Counted from the first letter of the stretch, positions 40,190 through 53,465 are shown. The stretch is DNA of 64,000 bases from Actinostola sp. cb2023 (GCA_033675265.1 JAUJYZ010000239.1:157001-221000), one strand, 5' to 3'. Notes: generated from the letters alone by a model not told the origin. Numbers and translations: made by a program.

Positions 40190-43100
40190 ATGGCTGCAGG
40201 GATGAATGGATGGACAGGACGTATGTGGATGGATGGACGGATGGATAAACAAATAGATGCATAAGGAAGGAAGGATGGATGGACGGGGAGGTTGGACATG
40301 GATGGATACATGGATGGATGGATACATGGATGGATGGACAGGACGTATATGGATGGATAGATGGATGGATAAATGAATAGATGCATAAGGAAGGAAGGAT
40401 GGATGGATGCATACATGGATGGATACATGGATAGGATTGCACCTTGGATGGATGCATACATGAATAGGATTGCACCGTGGATGGATGATGGATGCACCGT
40501 GGATGGATGGATAGCATGCACATGGATGGATGGATGGATGGATAGGATGCACACTTGGATGGATAGCATGCATATGGATGTATGGATAGGATGCACCGTG
40601 CACGTGGATGGATGCATACATGGATAGATGGATAAGATGCACACTTGGATGGATGGATAGAATGCACACTTGGATGGATGGATAGAATGCACACTTGGAT
40701 GGATGGATAGGATGCACACTTGGATGGATGGATAGGATGCACACTTGGATGGATGGATAGGATGCACATGGATGGATGGATGGATAGCATGCACATGGAT
40801 GGATGGATGGATAGATAGGATGCACATGGATGGATGGATAGAATGCACACTTGGATGGATGGATAGGATGCACACTTTGGATGGATGGATAGGATGCACA
40901 CTTGGATGGATGGATAGGATGGATACGTGGATGCACACTTGGATGGATGGATAGGATGCACACTTGGATGGATGGGATGGTATGGATAGGATGCACACTT
41001 GGATGGATGGATAGGATGCACACATGGATGGATGGATAGGATGCACCGTGCACGTGGATGGATGCATACATGGATAGATGGATAAGATGCACACTTGGAT
41101 GGATGGATAGAATGCACACTTGGATGGATGGATAGGATGCACACTTGGATGGATGGATAGGATGCACATGGATGGATAGGATGCACACTTGGATGGATGG
41201 ATAGGATGCACACGTGGATGGATGGATAGCATGCACATGGATGGATGGATGCACATAGGATGCACACTTGGATGGATGGATAGAATGCACACACTTGGAT
41301 GGATAGAATGGGATGGATGGATACTTGGATGGGATGCACACTTGGATGGATGGATAGGATGGATGGATGATGGATAGGATGGATGCACACTTGGATGGAT
41401 GGATAGGATGCACTTGGATGGATGGATAGGATGCACATGGATGGATGGATAGGATGCACATGGATGGATGGATAGGATGCATGCACACTTGGATGGATGG
41501 ATAGGATGCACATGGATGGATGGATAGGATGCACACTTGGATGGATGGATGATGCACATGGATGGATGGATAGGATGCACACTTGGATGGATGGATGGAT
41601 GGATGGAGATGGATGGATGCACACTTGGATGGATGGATGGATGGAGGATGCACACTTGGATGGATGGATAGAATGCACACTTGGATGGATGGATAGAATG
41701 CACACTTGGATGGATGGATAGGATGCACATGGATGGATGGATAGATGCACATGGATGGATGGATGATGGATGGATGCACACTTGGATGGATGGATAGAAT
41801 GCACACTTGGATGGATGGATGCACACTTGGATGGATGGATAGAATGCACACTTGGATGGATGGATAGAATGCACACTGGATGGATGGATGGATAGAATGC
41901 ACACTTGGATGGATGGATAGGATGCACACTTGGATGGATGGATAGGATGCACACTTGGATGGATGGATAGGATGCACATGGATGGATAGGATGCACACTT
42001 GGATGGATGGATAGGATGCACACTTGGATGGATGGATAGAATGCACTTTGGATGGATGGATGCACACTTGGAGGATGCAGGATGCACACTTGGATGGATG
42101 GATAGGATGCACACTTGGATGGATGGATAGAATGCACACTTGATGGATGGATAGGATGGATGGATGGATGGATATGCACACTTGGATGGATGGATGGGGA
42201 TGGATAGAATGCACACTTGGATGGATGGATAGAATGCACACTTGGATGGATGGATAGAATGCACACTTGGATGGATGGATAGAATGCACTTGGATGGATG
42301 GATAGGAATGCACACTTGGATGGATGGATAGGATGCACACTTGGATGGATGGATAGGATGCACACTTGGATGGATGGATAGCATGCACACTTGGATGGAT
42401 GGATAGGATGCACATGGATGGAGGATGATGCACACTTGGATGGATGGATAGAATGCACACTTGGATGGATGGATAGAATGCACACTTGGATGGATGGATA
42501 GAATGCACACTTGGATGGATGGATAGGATGCACACTTGGATGGATGGATAGGATGCACACTTGGATGGATGGATGCACACTTGGATATGGATAGATGCAC
42601 ACTTGGATGGATGGATGGATAGAATGCACACTTGGATGGATGGATAGGATGCACTTGGATGGATGGATGGATGGATGGATGATACACTTGGATGGATGGA
42701 TAGGATGCACACTTGGAATGGTGACAAATAAGGATAAGTGATGGAAATAGGATGCACCGTGCACGGATGGACTTGGATGGATGGATGCATACTTGGATGG
42801 ATGGATGGATGCACATAGCATGCACATGGATGGATGGATAGGATGCACACTTGGATGGATGGATAGGATGCACACTTGGATGGATGGATAGAATGCACAG
42901 ATGGATGGATGGATAGGATGCACACTTGGATGGATGGATAGGATGCACACTTGGATGGATGGATAGGATGACAAGTGACAAATAAGGATAAGTGACAAAT
43001 AGGATGCACCGTGCACGATGGATGCATACATGGATAAGATGCACATGGATGGATGGATAGCATGCACATGCGATGGATGGATAGCATGCACCGTGCACGT

Positions 43101-43200
43101 GGATGGATGCATACATGGATAAGATGCACATGGATGGATGGATAGGATGCACCGTGCACGTGGATGGATGCATACACATACATGGATGGATGGAAAGTAT
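40190..43200. repeat. 3 kb 25-bp minisatellite (GGATGGATGGATAGGATGC)
   Basis: About 110-120 units of GGATGGATGGATAGGATGC followed by ACACTT, with interspersed GCACCGTGCACGTGGATGG variants and GGATGGAT expansions at the left end. The unit has no stop in any minus frame, so three overlapping minus frames stay open for more than 1000 codons each (His/Pro/Ser/Ile-rich). As 25 is not a multiple of 3, every frame cycles through the same 25-residue peptide. Not a gene in my view. Confidence 0.95.
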
Positions 43201-43440
43201 GGAAGGAGGAAAGAGAGACGCAATGGATGAAGAAAGTGCATGGGTAGATTTGGATGCATGGGGCTGGTGATACATGCATGGACGTATCGATAGATAGTCT
43301 CCTTTGCAGCCGTTTTTCGTATCGGACTGAGCATTGTGAAACCGTTAGCTGTGACGTCTTCCTGCGAGGTATTGAATGTTCAGCAATCAAATATCTTTTT
43401 ACCAGACTGAATTTGACACAAAATATAACGGAGCCGTTAC

Positions 43441-43642
43441 TAGGGTTACTGGACGTTCTGGGACTCTCATAGCTTTGATTATAGTGTCCGATGAACACTT
43501 GGTCGAAGAAGCTGGGACCGTTGACGTCGGCATCAGTGCCCACCGCATCGTGGATGTAAGGATGGAACGGTTGCATGCCTACATTATCAGGGATGTCTTG
43601 AATGAATGGCCGGCCAGACGGACGGATAGTGGGTTTTGTCAT
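43441..43642 (-). CDS. Possible exon upstream of the minisatellite, unknown protein
   Basis: A minus frame with reasonable-looking composition begins at ATG 43642 and includes [16 protein letters not shown] and [12 protein letters not shown] before running towards the minisatellite. Candidate donors (GTAACC, GTAACG) lie near 43441-43450. No family recognised and no partner exon found. Confidence 0.25.
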
Positions 43643-45699
43643 TCAGGTTGGAAACCCTAGATTGTCCCAGAGTATTGGTTAACTCTGCAGCAATCTTGGA
43701 TTTCCAGCAATGACAAAACCAACCCACACCAGCTTACCGCATAAAGGTGTTAACAAACGTGACAAAATCTTCCATCTCGACATCTGGGATTCGCATTTGG
43801 TGACATCAATCAGTGACACGTTGAAGTACTAATACTTCTACACAGCAGTCCACGCTCCACGCAGTATCATCTGTCCGTCACCGTTATTCCAGGAACTCTT
43901 CATTCGATTTCCAATTAATATTGTCAAAACGACTTGTATCTTTGGAAAAAGAAACATTCCAGAGATCCAATCTATGTGACCAAAAAGGGGCATAAATTCC
44001 TCTAATAACCCCTTTTTTTTTGTTCTAGAATCTGAACATTTCTATATGCATCTGTCTTCAATTAGTTAATCTTTTAACCTGGAAAGTTTAAAACTCCACA
44101 TGTAGCTATCCCGCGTAGCTACCATCACTTTGCTGACGTGATCTGGACAATTAAGCAGATATATGCATGCGTCTCAGGACTTTGAACTCCGTTCCTGGAT
44201 TACTACCACCCAAGGTCAGGGCCACTTGCCCAGAGAATTCCACATATGTATGATATCTGGCCATTGGTGCGCGAGCTTGACAGGTTCAGCGTATTAGTGG
44301 TGATAGTGTTTGCACCATGCAAAAATCCAATTAACAGTGTGGAATCTTCAAAATATTCTCTTTAAAATGTGATACTGGCAAGCATACAAGCTGAAAGGGG
44401 CTGAAATAGCTACGCACGGCGGATCCCGCACGGCGATATGAAACCCCATCAATCGAGTAAAACAAGAAACATAATTGTAAATTCACTGCTGAATTAGGTA
44501 GAGAAAAGGAGACTTTGGAGGAAAATTGTACACTGAGTTCTTTACAGACAAACACTTGAATCAGAATCTTGTGGGACTTTCTCTAACGATTGCTCCGTTG
44601 TGCAACAGACAGATCTGCCAGATTGTGTTGGAGCGTGGACTTCGTCATGCACAGCCAGACACTGGTAGATACGGGTGGTGCATGGGGGTAGAGTGGTGAG
44701 GGTTGGTGATAGGGGTTGAGTAGTGGGGGGTTGTGTTGGAGCGTGGACTTCGTCATGCACAGCCAGACACTAATAGATACTGGGGGTTGAATGGTGAATG
44801 GGGGTCGGGTGGTGGGGGTTGGATACTGGGGTAGGGTTGGTACTCTCATCTATAGGCGCGGCAAAATATATATGATACATATGTGTTTGCCGCCCGATAT
44901 AGGTAGGGTTTCGAGCCCCTGAATCCTTAACAGGATATTGGCGATTGTCAGTATGAACTCAAAGTACCTTAGTCCTTGGAAAGGGTAGTTAGTATGATAT
45001 TTCTTATCCCTAATCGATCATCCGCCTAAACTTCTGAGCGCTTCCCCCTCCCCGGGATCAAAACCCTGTCAGTCAGTGACCAGTAGCACACCATTTTCTC
45101 TCCAAATACGTCGGCCATAAAAACTGCTCCTTTGTGAGAAAAAAAAGGGATTCCATTCTATATTGATGATAATTCCCGGCTTCGTCGAAGAACATCAGAC
45201 AGAACACTTCATATTTGCATACGTGGCATGTGCCAGCAAGAAAGGTCACATGCATGGCACACCTGAGGATATAGCGATCTCAGCTGGGATTTGGCTGTCA
45301 GAGACTGTCATGATATCCATCCAAGGGACCCTGACATGCCACGGAGAAAGCAAAAAAGCTCGTACAATATCGAGGGTACGTTAAATATAATGCTTGATTC
45401 AAGGATTCCTGCACACATTCTCTGCCTGACACTAACTATCAGCAAACACGTCTCGACAGTCACAGCAAAGCGGATTATTTCGTACACGCATTCTTGGCGA
45501 ACGTGTTTTTTTTTTTAATATAAAAAAATAGGAAACCGAGAGCTTTCTGCGAAAGAAAAAACACTTGAAGTTAGAATACTGAAACCATTCTGGCAATAAA
45601 TTGAATGCGTTTAAGATTAGGGACGCATGGTCGAAGATTCTGTAAGGTTGCATGTTTCCGAATCGCAGGGTATAGACTTGCCTTCCTTTTCGATTCCGA

Positions 45700-46195
45700 A
45701 CAAACAGGCCAGATAGCGTGCACTACTAAGACCTGGTTTTCAGTATATTAATCTTATCACGGTTGCATGTAATACTGATTTGATTCGGATGAAAAACAAC
45801 ATGACTTGCACTACTTGCCTTCCGCTTTTCGACTATCTACCAGTCGACAGAATTCTAATGCAAACAAGGATTGTCCGGGATTCATAATCTTATCACGGCT
45901 GCATGTATAAGTACTGATTTGGTTCGGACTTTCCTTCCTTTTCGGTTCACAAACAGGTCAGATAGCGTGCTAACTACGGCAGTCGACAGAATTCTAATGC
46001 AGACAAGGATTGTCCGGGATTTAGAATCTTATCACGGCTGCATGTATAAGTACTGATTTGATTCGGACGAAAAATAGCCTCGAGTCAGGCACTGATGACT
46101 TTAATTCCCTTTCGACTCACAAACAGGTCAGATAGCGTGCTAACTACCAGTCGAGAATGCAGACAAGGATTGTCCGGGATTTAGAATCTTCCAGT
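45700..46195. repeat. ~145 bp tandem repeat, about three units
   Basis: Units share AATCTTATCACGGCTGCATG, ACAGGTCAGATAGCGTGCTA and ACAAGGATTGTCCGGGATT. The first unit is the most diverged. Confidence 0.85.
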
Positions 46196-46599
46196 GGTCT
46201 GGACAGTAGAGGTCTAGGATATGTCGAGACTCCCTTGCTGATTCGTAGTTAACTACTCAGTTTCTTCACGGGAAGAACCCGCACAGTGGCTCCATTAACA
46301 CGCCATTCTTATTTAAGAATCCTTAAATGCTAGGTACGAGGGACGTTCCGGCTTGTGGGGTTTGAAACTACCTTTCTTTTTTCTAGTGAGTTATGCAACA
46401 TCAAGTCTTAATACCTATTTTTGTTTTGCTGTTTTGGACAGACAAACAGACCGAGGGATACGTTTTCAAGCCAGGAAGCGATGGGCTTTTTTTTGTATTT
46501 TAGGAAGCTGGAATATAGCCAAAGGGCTGTCCAGTTATGATTCAGAAATTTAACGTTTCAAAGCACAAAGCTGCAAACACGAGCAAAAATCTAGGGTTT

Positions 46600-46745
46600 A
46601 TGGTTGGTAATCTCTGTGTTTAGGTTAGGTTTAGGGCTTTATGGTAGGTAGGCTATGTGTTTAGGTTAGGTTTAGGGTTCAGTTTATGGTAGGTAAGTTA
46701 TTTAGGTTAGGTTTAGGGCTTTATGGTAGGTAGGCTATGTGTTTG
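46600..46745. repeat. Degenerate TTAGG/TTTAGGG-type repeat
   Basis: About three ~45 bp units of TTAGGTTAGGTTTAGGGC and TTTATGGTAGGTAGGCTATG. Telomere-like motifs are embedded but no pure TTAGGG run exists. Confidence 0.8.
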
Positions 46746-47638
46746 GGTTATTGTTAAAGTTTGAAAGTAAAATAAATGTCCTAAACAATTCCAACCACTG
46801 ACAAGCAGGTATGAACCGCAATTTGTACATTGTGAAGTGAAATTCCACAATAATAAGGCAGCAGCAACATCATTGCATGATTTTACATGTCAAACTGCAC
46901 ATCACTCATAGCTTTAGATGGCTTCTGACTCGTTACATGCTGGGGCTTTTTTGAGAGATTTCAAGATGAGTAGAAAATAATGCAAACTGCTGCTGTTTTG
47001 TTGACAGCTCCATTTAAAGTACGTGAGAACTTTTGCTCCTCTTCACGGCATGTTGAGTGTTTCGTGTCTGCAGCCCGTTGCTTTTCTCGCTTGAGAAGCA
47101 ACGTGTAGATTAGTCGCAGCCCAGTAAGCTCGATTAGTACTGTTTGAACAGCTTTAAAGTATAAAGTCTTCTGAAGTGAAACAAAACTGAACTTGAACTT
47201 GGTGGATTTGGGTGTCGCTTAGTTTAGAATAGTCATGCAATAGTTGGCGAAAATAGAGAGCACAACTGAACAAACACATGAAGAAACAAGAGTACAGGAA
47301 GGCAACCCATGACTGACAGCAAAAGCCCTAGCGGATAAACAAGCAAGCATCATGCAAGTTGATTGAAACAAGCAAGTGACTGACAGAGAAGCAGCAAAAC
47401 AAACAAACAAGCAAACAGCAAAGTAAACAGACTGGATACAATGGAAATAATGATAACAATAATAAAACTTTATTACAGTGTCAATGTATTTTAGCTTTTT
47501 GCAAACTAATTGGGGACACTAGGGAAAAATATAGCCGAAGAATAATTAATAAATGGATTAACTATAAAGGCAGAAACACAGACAGACAGATTGATAAACT
47601 GCTCAGTAGAGACAGGCAAACAACTAAACATTCATAGC

Positions 47639-47658
47639 GGCAGCAGCAACAACAACAG

Positions 47659-47690
<32 letters not shown>

Positions 47691-47747
47691 ACAACAACAG
47701 CAGCAACAACAGTAGCAACAACAACAACAACAGCAACAACAGCAGCG

Positions 47748-47779
<32 letters not shown>

Positions 47780-47805
47780 AGCAACAGTAGCAACAACAAC
47801 AGCAG

Positions 47806-47846
<41 letters not shown>

Positions 47847-47898
47847 GCAGCAGCAACAACAACAGGAGCAACAACAGCAGCATCAACAACAACAACAA

Positions 47899-47929
<31 letters not shown>

Positions 47930-48262
47930 GGCAACCGAACAACAACAACAGCAGCGACCACAGCAGCAGCAACAACAACAACAACAACAGCAGCAGCAAC
48001 AACAACAACAACAGCAACAGCAGCAGCTACAACAGCAGCAGCTACAACAGCAGCAGCTACAGCACAGCAGCAACAACAACAACAACAACAGCAGCAGCTA
48101 CAACAGCAGCAGCTACAACAGCAGCAGCTACAGCACAGCAACAACAACAACAGCAACAGCAGCAGCTACAACAGCAGCAGCTACAACAGCAGCAGCTACA
48201 ACAGCAGCAGCTACAGCACAGCAGCAATAACAACAGCAGCAGCAACAACAGAAGCTGCAGCA
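47639..48262. repeat. (CAG/CAA)n trinucleotide tract, ~620 bp
   Basis: A long CAG/CAA tract with blocks of CAGCAGCTA near the right end. All forward frames give poly-Ser/Asn, poly-Ala/Thr or poly-Gln, and reverse frames give poly-Leu, poly-Cys or Ala/Val; TAG interrupts some frames. There are no coding flanks on either side, so I treat it as a microsatellite. Confidence 0.95.
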
Positions 48263-48299
48263 GCATAACAACAGAACTGACAACAAAACACACAAAGCG

Positions 48300-49730
48300 A
48301 AATCATGATCTGCGACACAACTCCAACAATTATTTTGTTTTCGTTGAAATAATTATTCAATTCTTTATTTGTTGTTAATTTGTTGTTGTTGTTGTTGTAA
48401 ATAATGACACAGACGAACGATGGTATATTCGAGTCTAGCTAATATAAGGTCTAGTAATCCACAACCACCACATATAATTCCAGAAATACAAAATAAAAAA
48501 AACTCAATATTTTTTTTGTCTGACAGCAAAGTCCAAGCATGCATATATATACTCAGCAATTTCTCATATGCCCAGGATACGACCGCAAAATTGTCCACAT
48601 ATGTGCACTCGTATTATGTTCCAGCCACTTCACAGCATGGTAGTTCATTTCTCGTTAGAACGTCAAATTTGTTCTGAGGTCAAAGAATAGTTACATGTCG
48701 AGCAAGATGGATTTCATGAGCATTCAGAGGAGATAAACGAGGTCACAAATTGATTTACAGAAAATGGCAAAAGTATGTCGCTGCATCCGCTACAGCCAGG
48801 ATGTGGTTTCACTTGGGCAGTTGAAATCTCTGTATAATCTTTAATACAGTTTTGATATTTTGATTCATAAAATTAACCTCGATTATATACAAAATTTGAT
48901 ATATATATTATTTTGGGGGTGGGGGAGGGGGGCAGGGGTGCGGCAGGGGGGACGATTTGGTTGGAGGAGGGGGTGCACCACTGAGTTGAATTCCCTTGAG
49001 TAAAGGGCAGCTGAAAATGCTATTAGATCTTGATAAAGCAATTGGGCTTTGCTTCGAGTAGTGCAGAGGGGACGTACAGTGGAATCCCGATTTTCGAACC
49101 CTGGATATTTTTCGAAACCCGATTTTTCGAAGTAATTTTTTTGTTCGAAAAATCGGGATTCCTCTGCAAATATGACAGCACCACGCCTTATTTCATGTCA
49201 ATCAATTGATAGAATGTCTAGTAGAAACTGATTTACAAGATCAATAGATAATTAAGAACTAAGAAGAAAAGAGAGAGTCGAACGATAAAGGTAACTGCAG
49301 CAGGACAGATCTCATATGTCTTATAATACATTAGATGCAGGAGGCATGCTGTCACTAATTGATTGGTTGCCCTTACATCGAGGGGGTCGAGCGATGAGGG
49401 GGTATGACGTAATCATATAGTATCACGTCTCTACTCTTTCATGCAAAGACAGAGAAGCACTGCACCGATGGGATCCCTACTGCGTGTGATAGGATTAATA
49501 AACAAAACCACACCTTTTGCAGATTACCACTAATCAATTTGTTTGTGAAAAATAACACTCTTATATTTTACAATGCTTTTATTTTATTTTTTTAGTAATG
49601 ACCTCCCTGAAAATCATTTATCTGTGAGTGGAGCATCCTCATTAAAGTGCAACTAACCCCTATGAGATTGTTTAAAAAATATATTCAATATATGCTGAAT
49701 AGTTGGTGGGTTCAGTATTTTGTGATTTGA
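48300..49730. other. Intergenic, no gene seen
   Basis: Contains a G-rich stretch (48911-48960) and a short hairpin-like AATCCCGATTTTTCGAA... segment near 49081-49160, whose TTCGAAAAATCGGGA phrase also occurs at 2095-2125 and 5965-5998. No exon recognised. Confidence 0.4.
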
Positions 49731-49734
49731 ACCT

Positions 49735-50012
49735 TGCGTTTATGAGCTATAGAGGTTTGAAATCTCAATATGCAAATTTGATGACGTCTGCTAAGGAATC
49801 ATTTATTATACAAAAACGCCCTTGTGCTGATTATTGACATTTGTAAACTTGTGGAATATTTTCACAGTCTTTATAAATGATTTTATAACTTTTTTGCCCA
49901 TTTCAAAAAATAAGTTCTTCTTGAAAAAGTCTACATTAGTTATGGCAAATTCCTTAGTAGACGTCATCAAATTTGCATATTGAGATTTCAAACCTCCAAA
50001 ATTCGAATTTGG
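49735..50012. mobile_element. Foldback MITE (CAAATTTGATGACGTC arms)
   Basis: GTTTGAAATCTCAATATGCA at 49755 and its inverse at 49972 lie in ~65 bp arms containing CAAATTTGATGACGTC and AAGGAATTTG-like edges. The open minus frames across it are shadows. Confidence 0.8.
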
Positions 50013-50220
50013 TAACCACGCCTGAAGTATTGCCAGGGTAGAAAATGTTGCGAAGATGACCTGGGTCCGAGTCCCCAAAAAGGCCGATCAGTCTCCAAAG
50101 TGGAGGGGAGAGAGTGACATATGGAATATATGATCCAATCAATTCATTTTGGACATTTTTGCCAAAGCCATAGGCGATTTTCTTTGACAGTTTAGAAGAA
50201 GCGAAATTAGCCACTTTGGA

Positions 50221-52456
50221 AACGAGTAAAGGACTGGGAACGAGTTTTTTACGCTACCTAATTAATCTAATTAAGAAATGAACCCCATCACAAGAAAGAG
50301 CATATCAGAATTAGTAAGTTTCAGGAGTTTGATAGGGGTTTGGACAATTAGCAAATGAACTGCAGACATTTAAAAACTGCAAAAACTGCTAATAGTTTGC
50401 AAATGTATGTTGAACTCTACAGTGGGACGTTTACCGTGCTTCCCCTGTAACCACTTGTTGCATTTCCCTCGGCTCCCTGAAAGTATGCACATTTCTAAAT
50501 TTTGAGATGCTTTTGGAAACCGGGTTTGTGGAGTTACTCGTTCAGTATATCTAACTCAGTGAACCTGCTTTGCAAAAACTTTGTAAACTTACTAATTCTG
50601 ACATGCTCTTTCTTGTAAAGTGAGTTTTTGTTTACCGTGCTTCGCCTCGCAAACATTGGAGTTGCATTTCCCTCGGCTCCCAAAAAGTTTGCACGTGTGT
50701 TGAACTCTCAAGTGAGTGTTTGTTTACCGTGCTGGCCTCGCGAACACCGGGTTTGTGGAGTTGCATTTCCCTCAGTTTCCCTTCTCGGTTGTTTGTTTGT
50801 GTTCTATAGTCGGTACTATACAACATGATACAACGTCATCTTTACTTTATGTATGCTTTCCCTCCCCTTTGCCTCGTTTATATATAAATTTTGCATGCTT
50901 AGGGGTATGAGGTTGAACATTGTCGTATGGCTTGTGCTTGATATTATTTTGCATACCGTGACGTAATGTCCATCATTCTAGTTGCATGGTTAATGTTGAG
51001 CAATGATTTCCCTTAGCGTTATTATTATTATTATAGCGTTCTGCACCCTATATATTGTCAAGACGGTGCAAATTCGACTGAGTTGTTCGGTTTTGGGTAT
51101 ATTTGTGTTTTCGACATTTGCAGATTTGCTGCTTCTCGCATTTGCACCCAATTTGGTGTTGTATTGTTTCTCTTTTGTTGTTGTCCCCCCCCACACCTCC
51201 CTTTGTTTTCCTTTCCTTTGTGATTGTCTCCCTTTGTTCTTCCCGTTTTCGCATATCATTGATTGTGCGTGCCTTACGGTATTTTCACTGTTGGCCCTTT
51301 GTGGGCGCTACAATAATTATTAATTCGGTGATGGTGTTATGCCTCAGATACGTGATACTGTCCCTGTTCGTTTTATTTTCGGTTTATTTCCGTTGCTCTA
51401 ACATTTTGTGAAGTTTTTGTTTTTTGTGTCCTCTCCCGCGCTATTTGGGTTTTCCCTATCTCCTATGGTAGCCTGAAAGGGTGTCTAATGCCCTAGTCGG
51501 ATTACTGACGCTCAGGCTGTCATCCCTTGGGTGGGTTACTCCCGCGCAGAAACGCTTTACCTTATATTTCCATCTCCTTTTACCACCCAAGGGCTGGCAG
51601 CCTGTAGATTATTGATTCACGCCCACCTTTCTGTGGCTGCAGCTGCCTCCATATATAGTGTCATACACTAGCTAAAGAACAGTCTCGCGCGTTTCACTAT
51701 GCCTTCCACGTAAGCCACTCATCCTAAGTTTTGGGTGGCTGGAGGGTCCTGCCTAGTTAAGTTTTGGACTTGGCTTTTTGAGTATTGGCGAAGGTCTCGA
51801 GTGACTTGGTATTAGACCGCATCAAACGCTAAGCGTCTGGGCGCGGGCGCATTTCTCCATCTCTTATTAAGCGAGCGTGAAAGGGACTGCCGCGAATAGT
51901 ATGCTATTCGCGCCAGTCCCTTGCAGCGCGAGTATAAATAAGAGCTCTGCATCTAATTACTGCCCAGTTCGCGTAAGAACCCTTCGGCTACTGGCTTGAC
52001 ACTCTCTTTCGCGCTTGCCTCCAAAAGCTACCGTGCTCTTTCCTCTCCCCTCCCTGCCCCTATCCCTTTGCACTTCCAACTCACTCAAGCGCGGTTGCAT
52101 TTCTCCATCTCTTATTAAGCGAGCGTGAAAGGGACTGCCGCGAATAGTATGCTATCGTAAGTTTCAGGAGTTTGATAGGGTTTGGACAAGTAGTAAATGA
52201 ACTGCAGACATTTAAAAACTGCAAAAACTGCAAAGAAATGTATGGTTACAGGGGACGCTTGTCCCCTGTAACCACTTGTCCCCTGACTATACATTTCTAA
52301 ATTTTGAGATGTTTGGAAAGCTGTTACTCGTTCAATATCTAACTCAACCTATTGAAACTTTGTAAACTTACTAATTCTGACATGCTCTTTCTTGTGATGG
52401 GGTTCATTTCTTAATTAGATTAATTCTAAAAACTCGTTCCCAGTCCTTTACTCGTT
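50221..52456. mobile_element. Two truncated copies of one foldback element flanking 1.5 kb
   Basis: AACGAGTAAAGGACTGGGAA at 50221 is exactly inverted at the right end (52456). The left copy (50221-about 50615) and right copy (about 52155-52456) also share internal sequence in direct orientation (AACTGCAGACATTTAAAAAC; TTCTGACATGCTCTTTCTTG). The 1.5 kb between them has three repeats of a GTTGCATTTCCCTCGGCTCC block (50440-50780), a hydrophobic plus frame (51003-51323) of unknown meaning, and a ~65 bp block with CATTTCTCCATCTCTTATTA present at 51848 and 52098. No transposase seen. Confidence 0.7.
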
Positions 52457-52943
52457 GTGGGTAATAGACACATTCAGGCTACGTACGAACAAATGATCAA
52501 TGAGAAAGGATGTTGCGCGCAATATACGCTCAATGATTACAAGACTGCTTGGCTCATTTCCTAAGCCAATAGACTTTTTCTCGTATTTTCAACTACGAAG
52601 ATCCTTTTATGATCAGATCAAGTGCTTTCAGCGTTTCCGAGGCACCTTAGTGTAACACCACGGTCAAACGTCTGCGCATGCGCGAGCTTTCTCCTGCATC
52701 AACAATAAGGAAGAATGTAAAAACAGCCAACCATTTTGGCTCGCCAAACGTAACTACAAACTCCAATAACTTTTTTGATAAATAAAAAAGTAAAAAGGTA
52801 AACTCGTAGTTTATAGAAAATAAGATAATTTTTAACCTGTAGAATTGTAGAGCTTAACTTTGAAGTAATTTGTTTAACTTTCGGTGTTTTCAGACATTTG
52901 ACCGCGCGGTGTACCTTAGTGTTCACGTGACCAATTTAGAGTC

Positions 52944-53241
52944 GTTTTCGTATGAGTGGGAAAGTTACCGCACCGCACTGTATTGAAAGAGTTTGATTGA
53001 ATGAGATGCATCTGCAAGCTTTTTGATTGGTTCAGAAAGGAAGCCATTTGAGTGTCACGGTACCGTAGGTTTCCCACTTTGATTGGATGAGAAGCATTTT
53101 GATTGGTTCAGAAAGGAAGCCATTTGAGTGTCACGGTACCGTAGGTTTCCCACTTTGATTGGATGAGAAGCATTTTGATTGGTTCAGAAAGGAAGCCATT
53201 TGAGTGTCACGGTACCGTAGGTTTCCCACTCATACGAAAAC
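52944..53241. mobile_element. MITE with 20-bp perfect terminal inverted repeats and GATTGG units
   Basis: Ends GTTTTCGTATGAGTGGGAAA and the exact inverse at 53222-53241. The body has three ~76 bp direct units with GATTGGATGAGA, TTTTGATTGGTTCAGAAAGG and GTGTCACGGTACCGTAGG. A shorter relative is in a tyrosinase intron (23935-24075). Each unit has two reverse CCAAT boxes. Confidence 0.85.
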
Positions 53242-53465
53242 TGGAAAACAATACGTTTTATCACGGAGTTCTCAGCCCTTTTTATTTGTTCTCTGAATGC
53301 AATATTTGTTCACTAAAACTTATACTACATTGTTGTTTTATATGATTATATTTGTATCTTGAATTTAGAAATTTTCACAACAACTTGGAGCAGTCAGTTT
53401 GTATTGGTATCGGTATCTAGAACTTTCAACCCGCCAGGGTTCTCGTCAGGATGGAAGCCATGGAA

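Larger units (their letters stand above)
43700..47600. other. Intergenic with a candidate exon at 45163-45384 and repeats
   Basis: 44.6-44.8 kb has two copies of a ~45 bp block (GACTTCGTCATGCACAGCCA) about 115 bp apart. At 45163-45384 (+) a frame reads HMHGTPEDIAISAGIW and ends at a GTACG donor-like site, but the minus strand is also open over the same stretch (45073-45255), so the strand cannot be decided. No family recognised. The remainder holds the repeats listed separately. Confidence 0.3.

Noticed and set aside
40148..43642. Open frames of 1030-1164 codons on the minus strand
   Set aside because: Three overlapping frames encode the same cyclic His/Pro/Ser/Ile peptide because a 25-bp unit lacks stops. 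No domain and no single-frame preference.
39940..43642. A two-exon gene spanning the 25-bp minisatellite
   Set aside because: The candidate donors near 43441-43450 leave one extra base, while the acceptor at 40095 needs phase 0, so the exons do not join in frame.
47591..48268. Poly-Asn/Ser, poly-Leu, poly-Cys and Ala/Val proteins
   Set aside because: All six frames are low complexity across a CAG/CAA tract, with no coding flank or domain.
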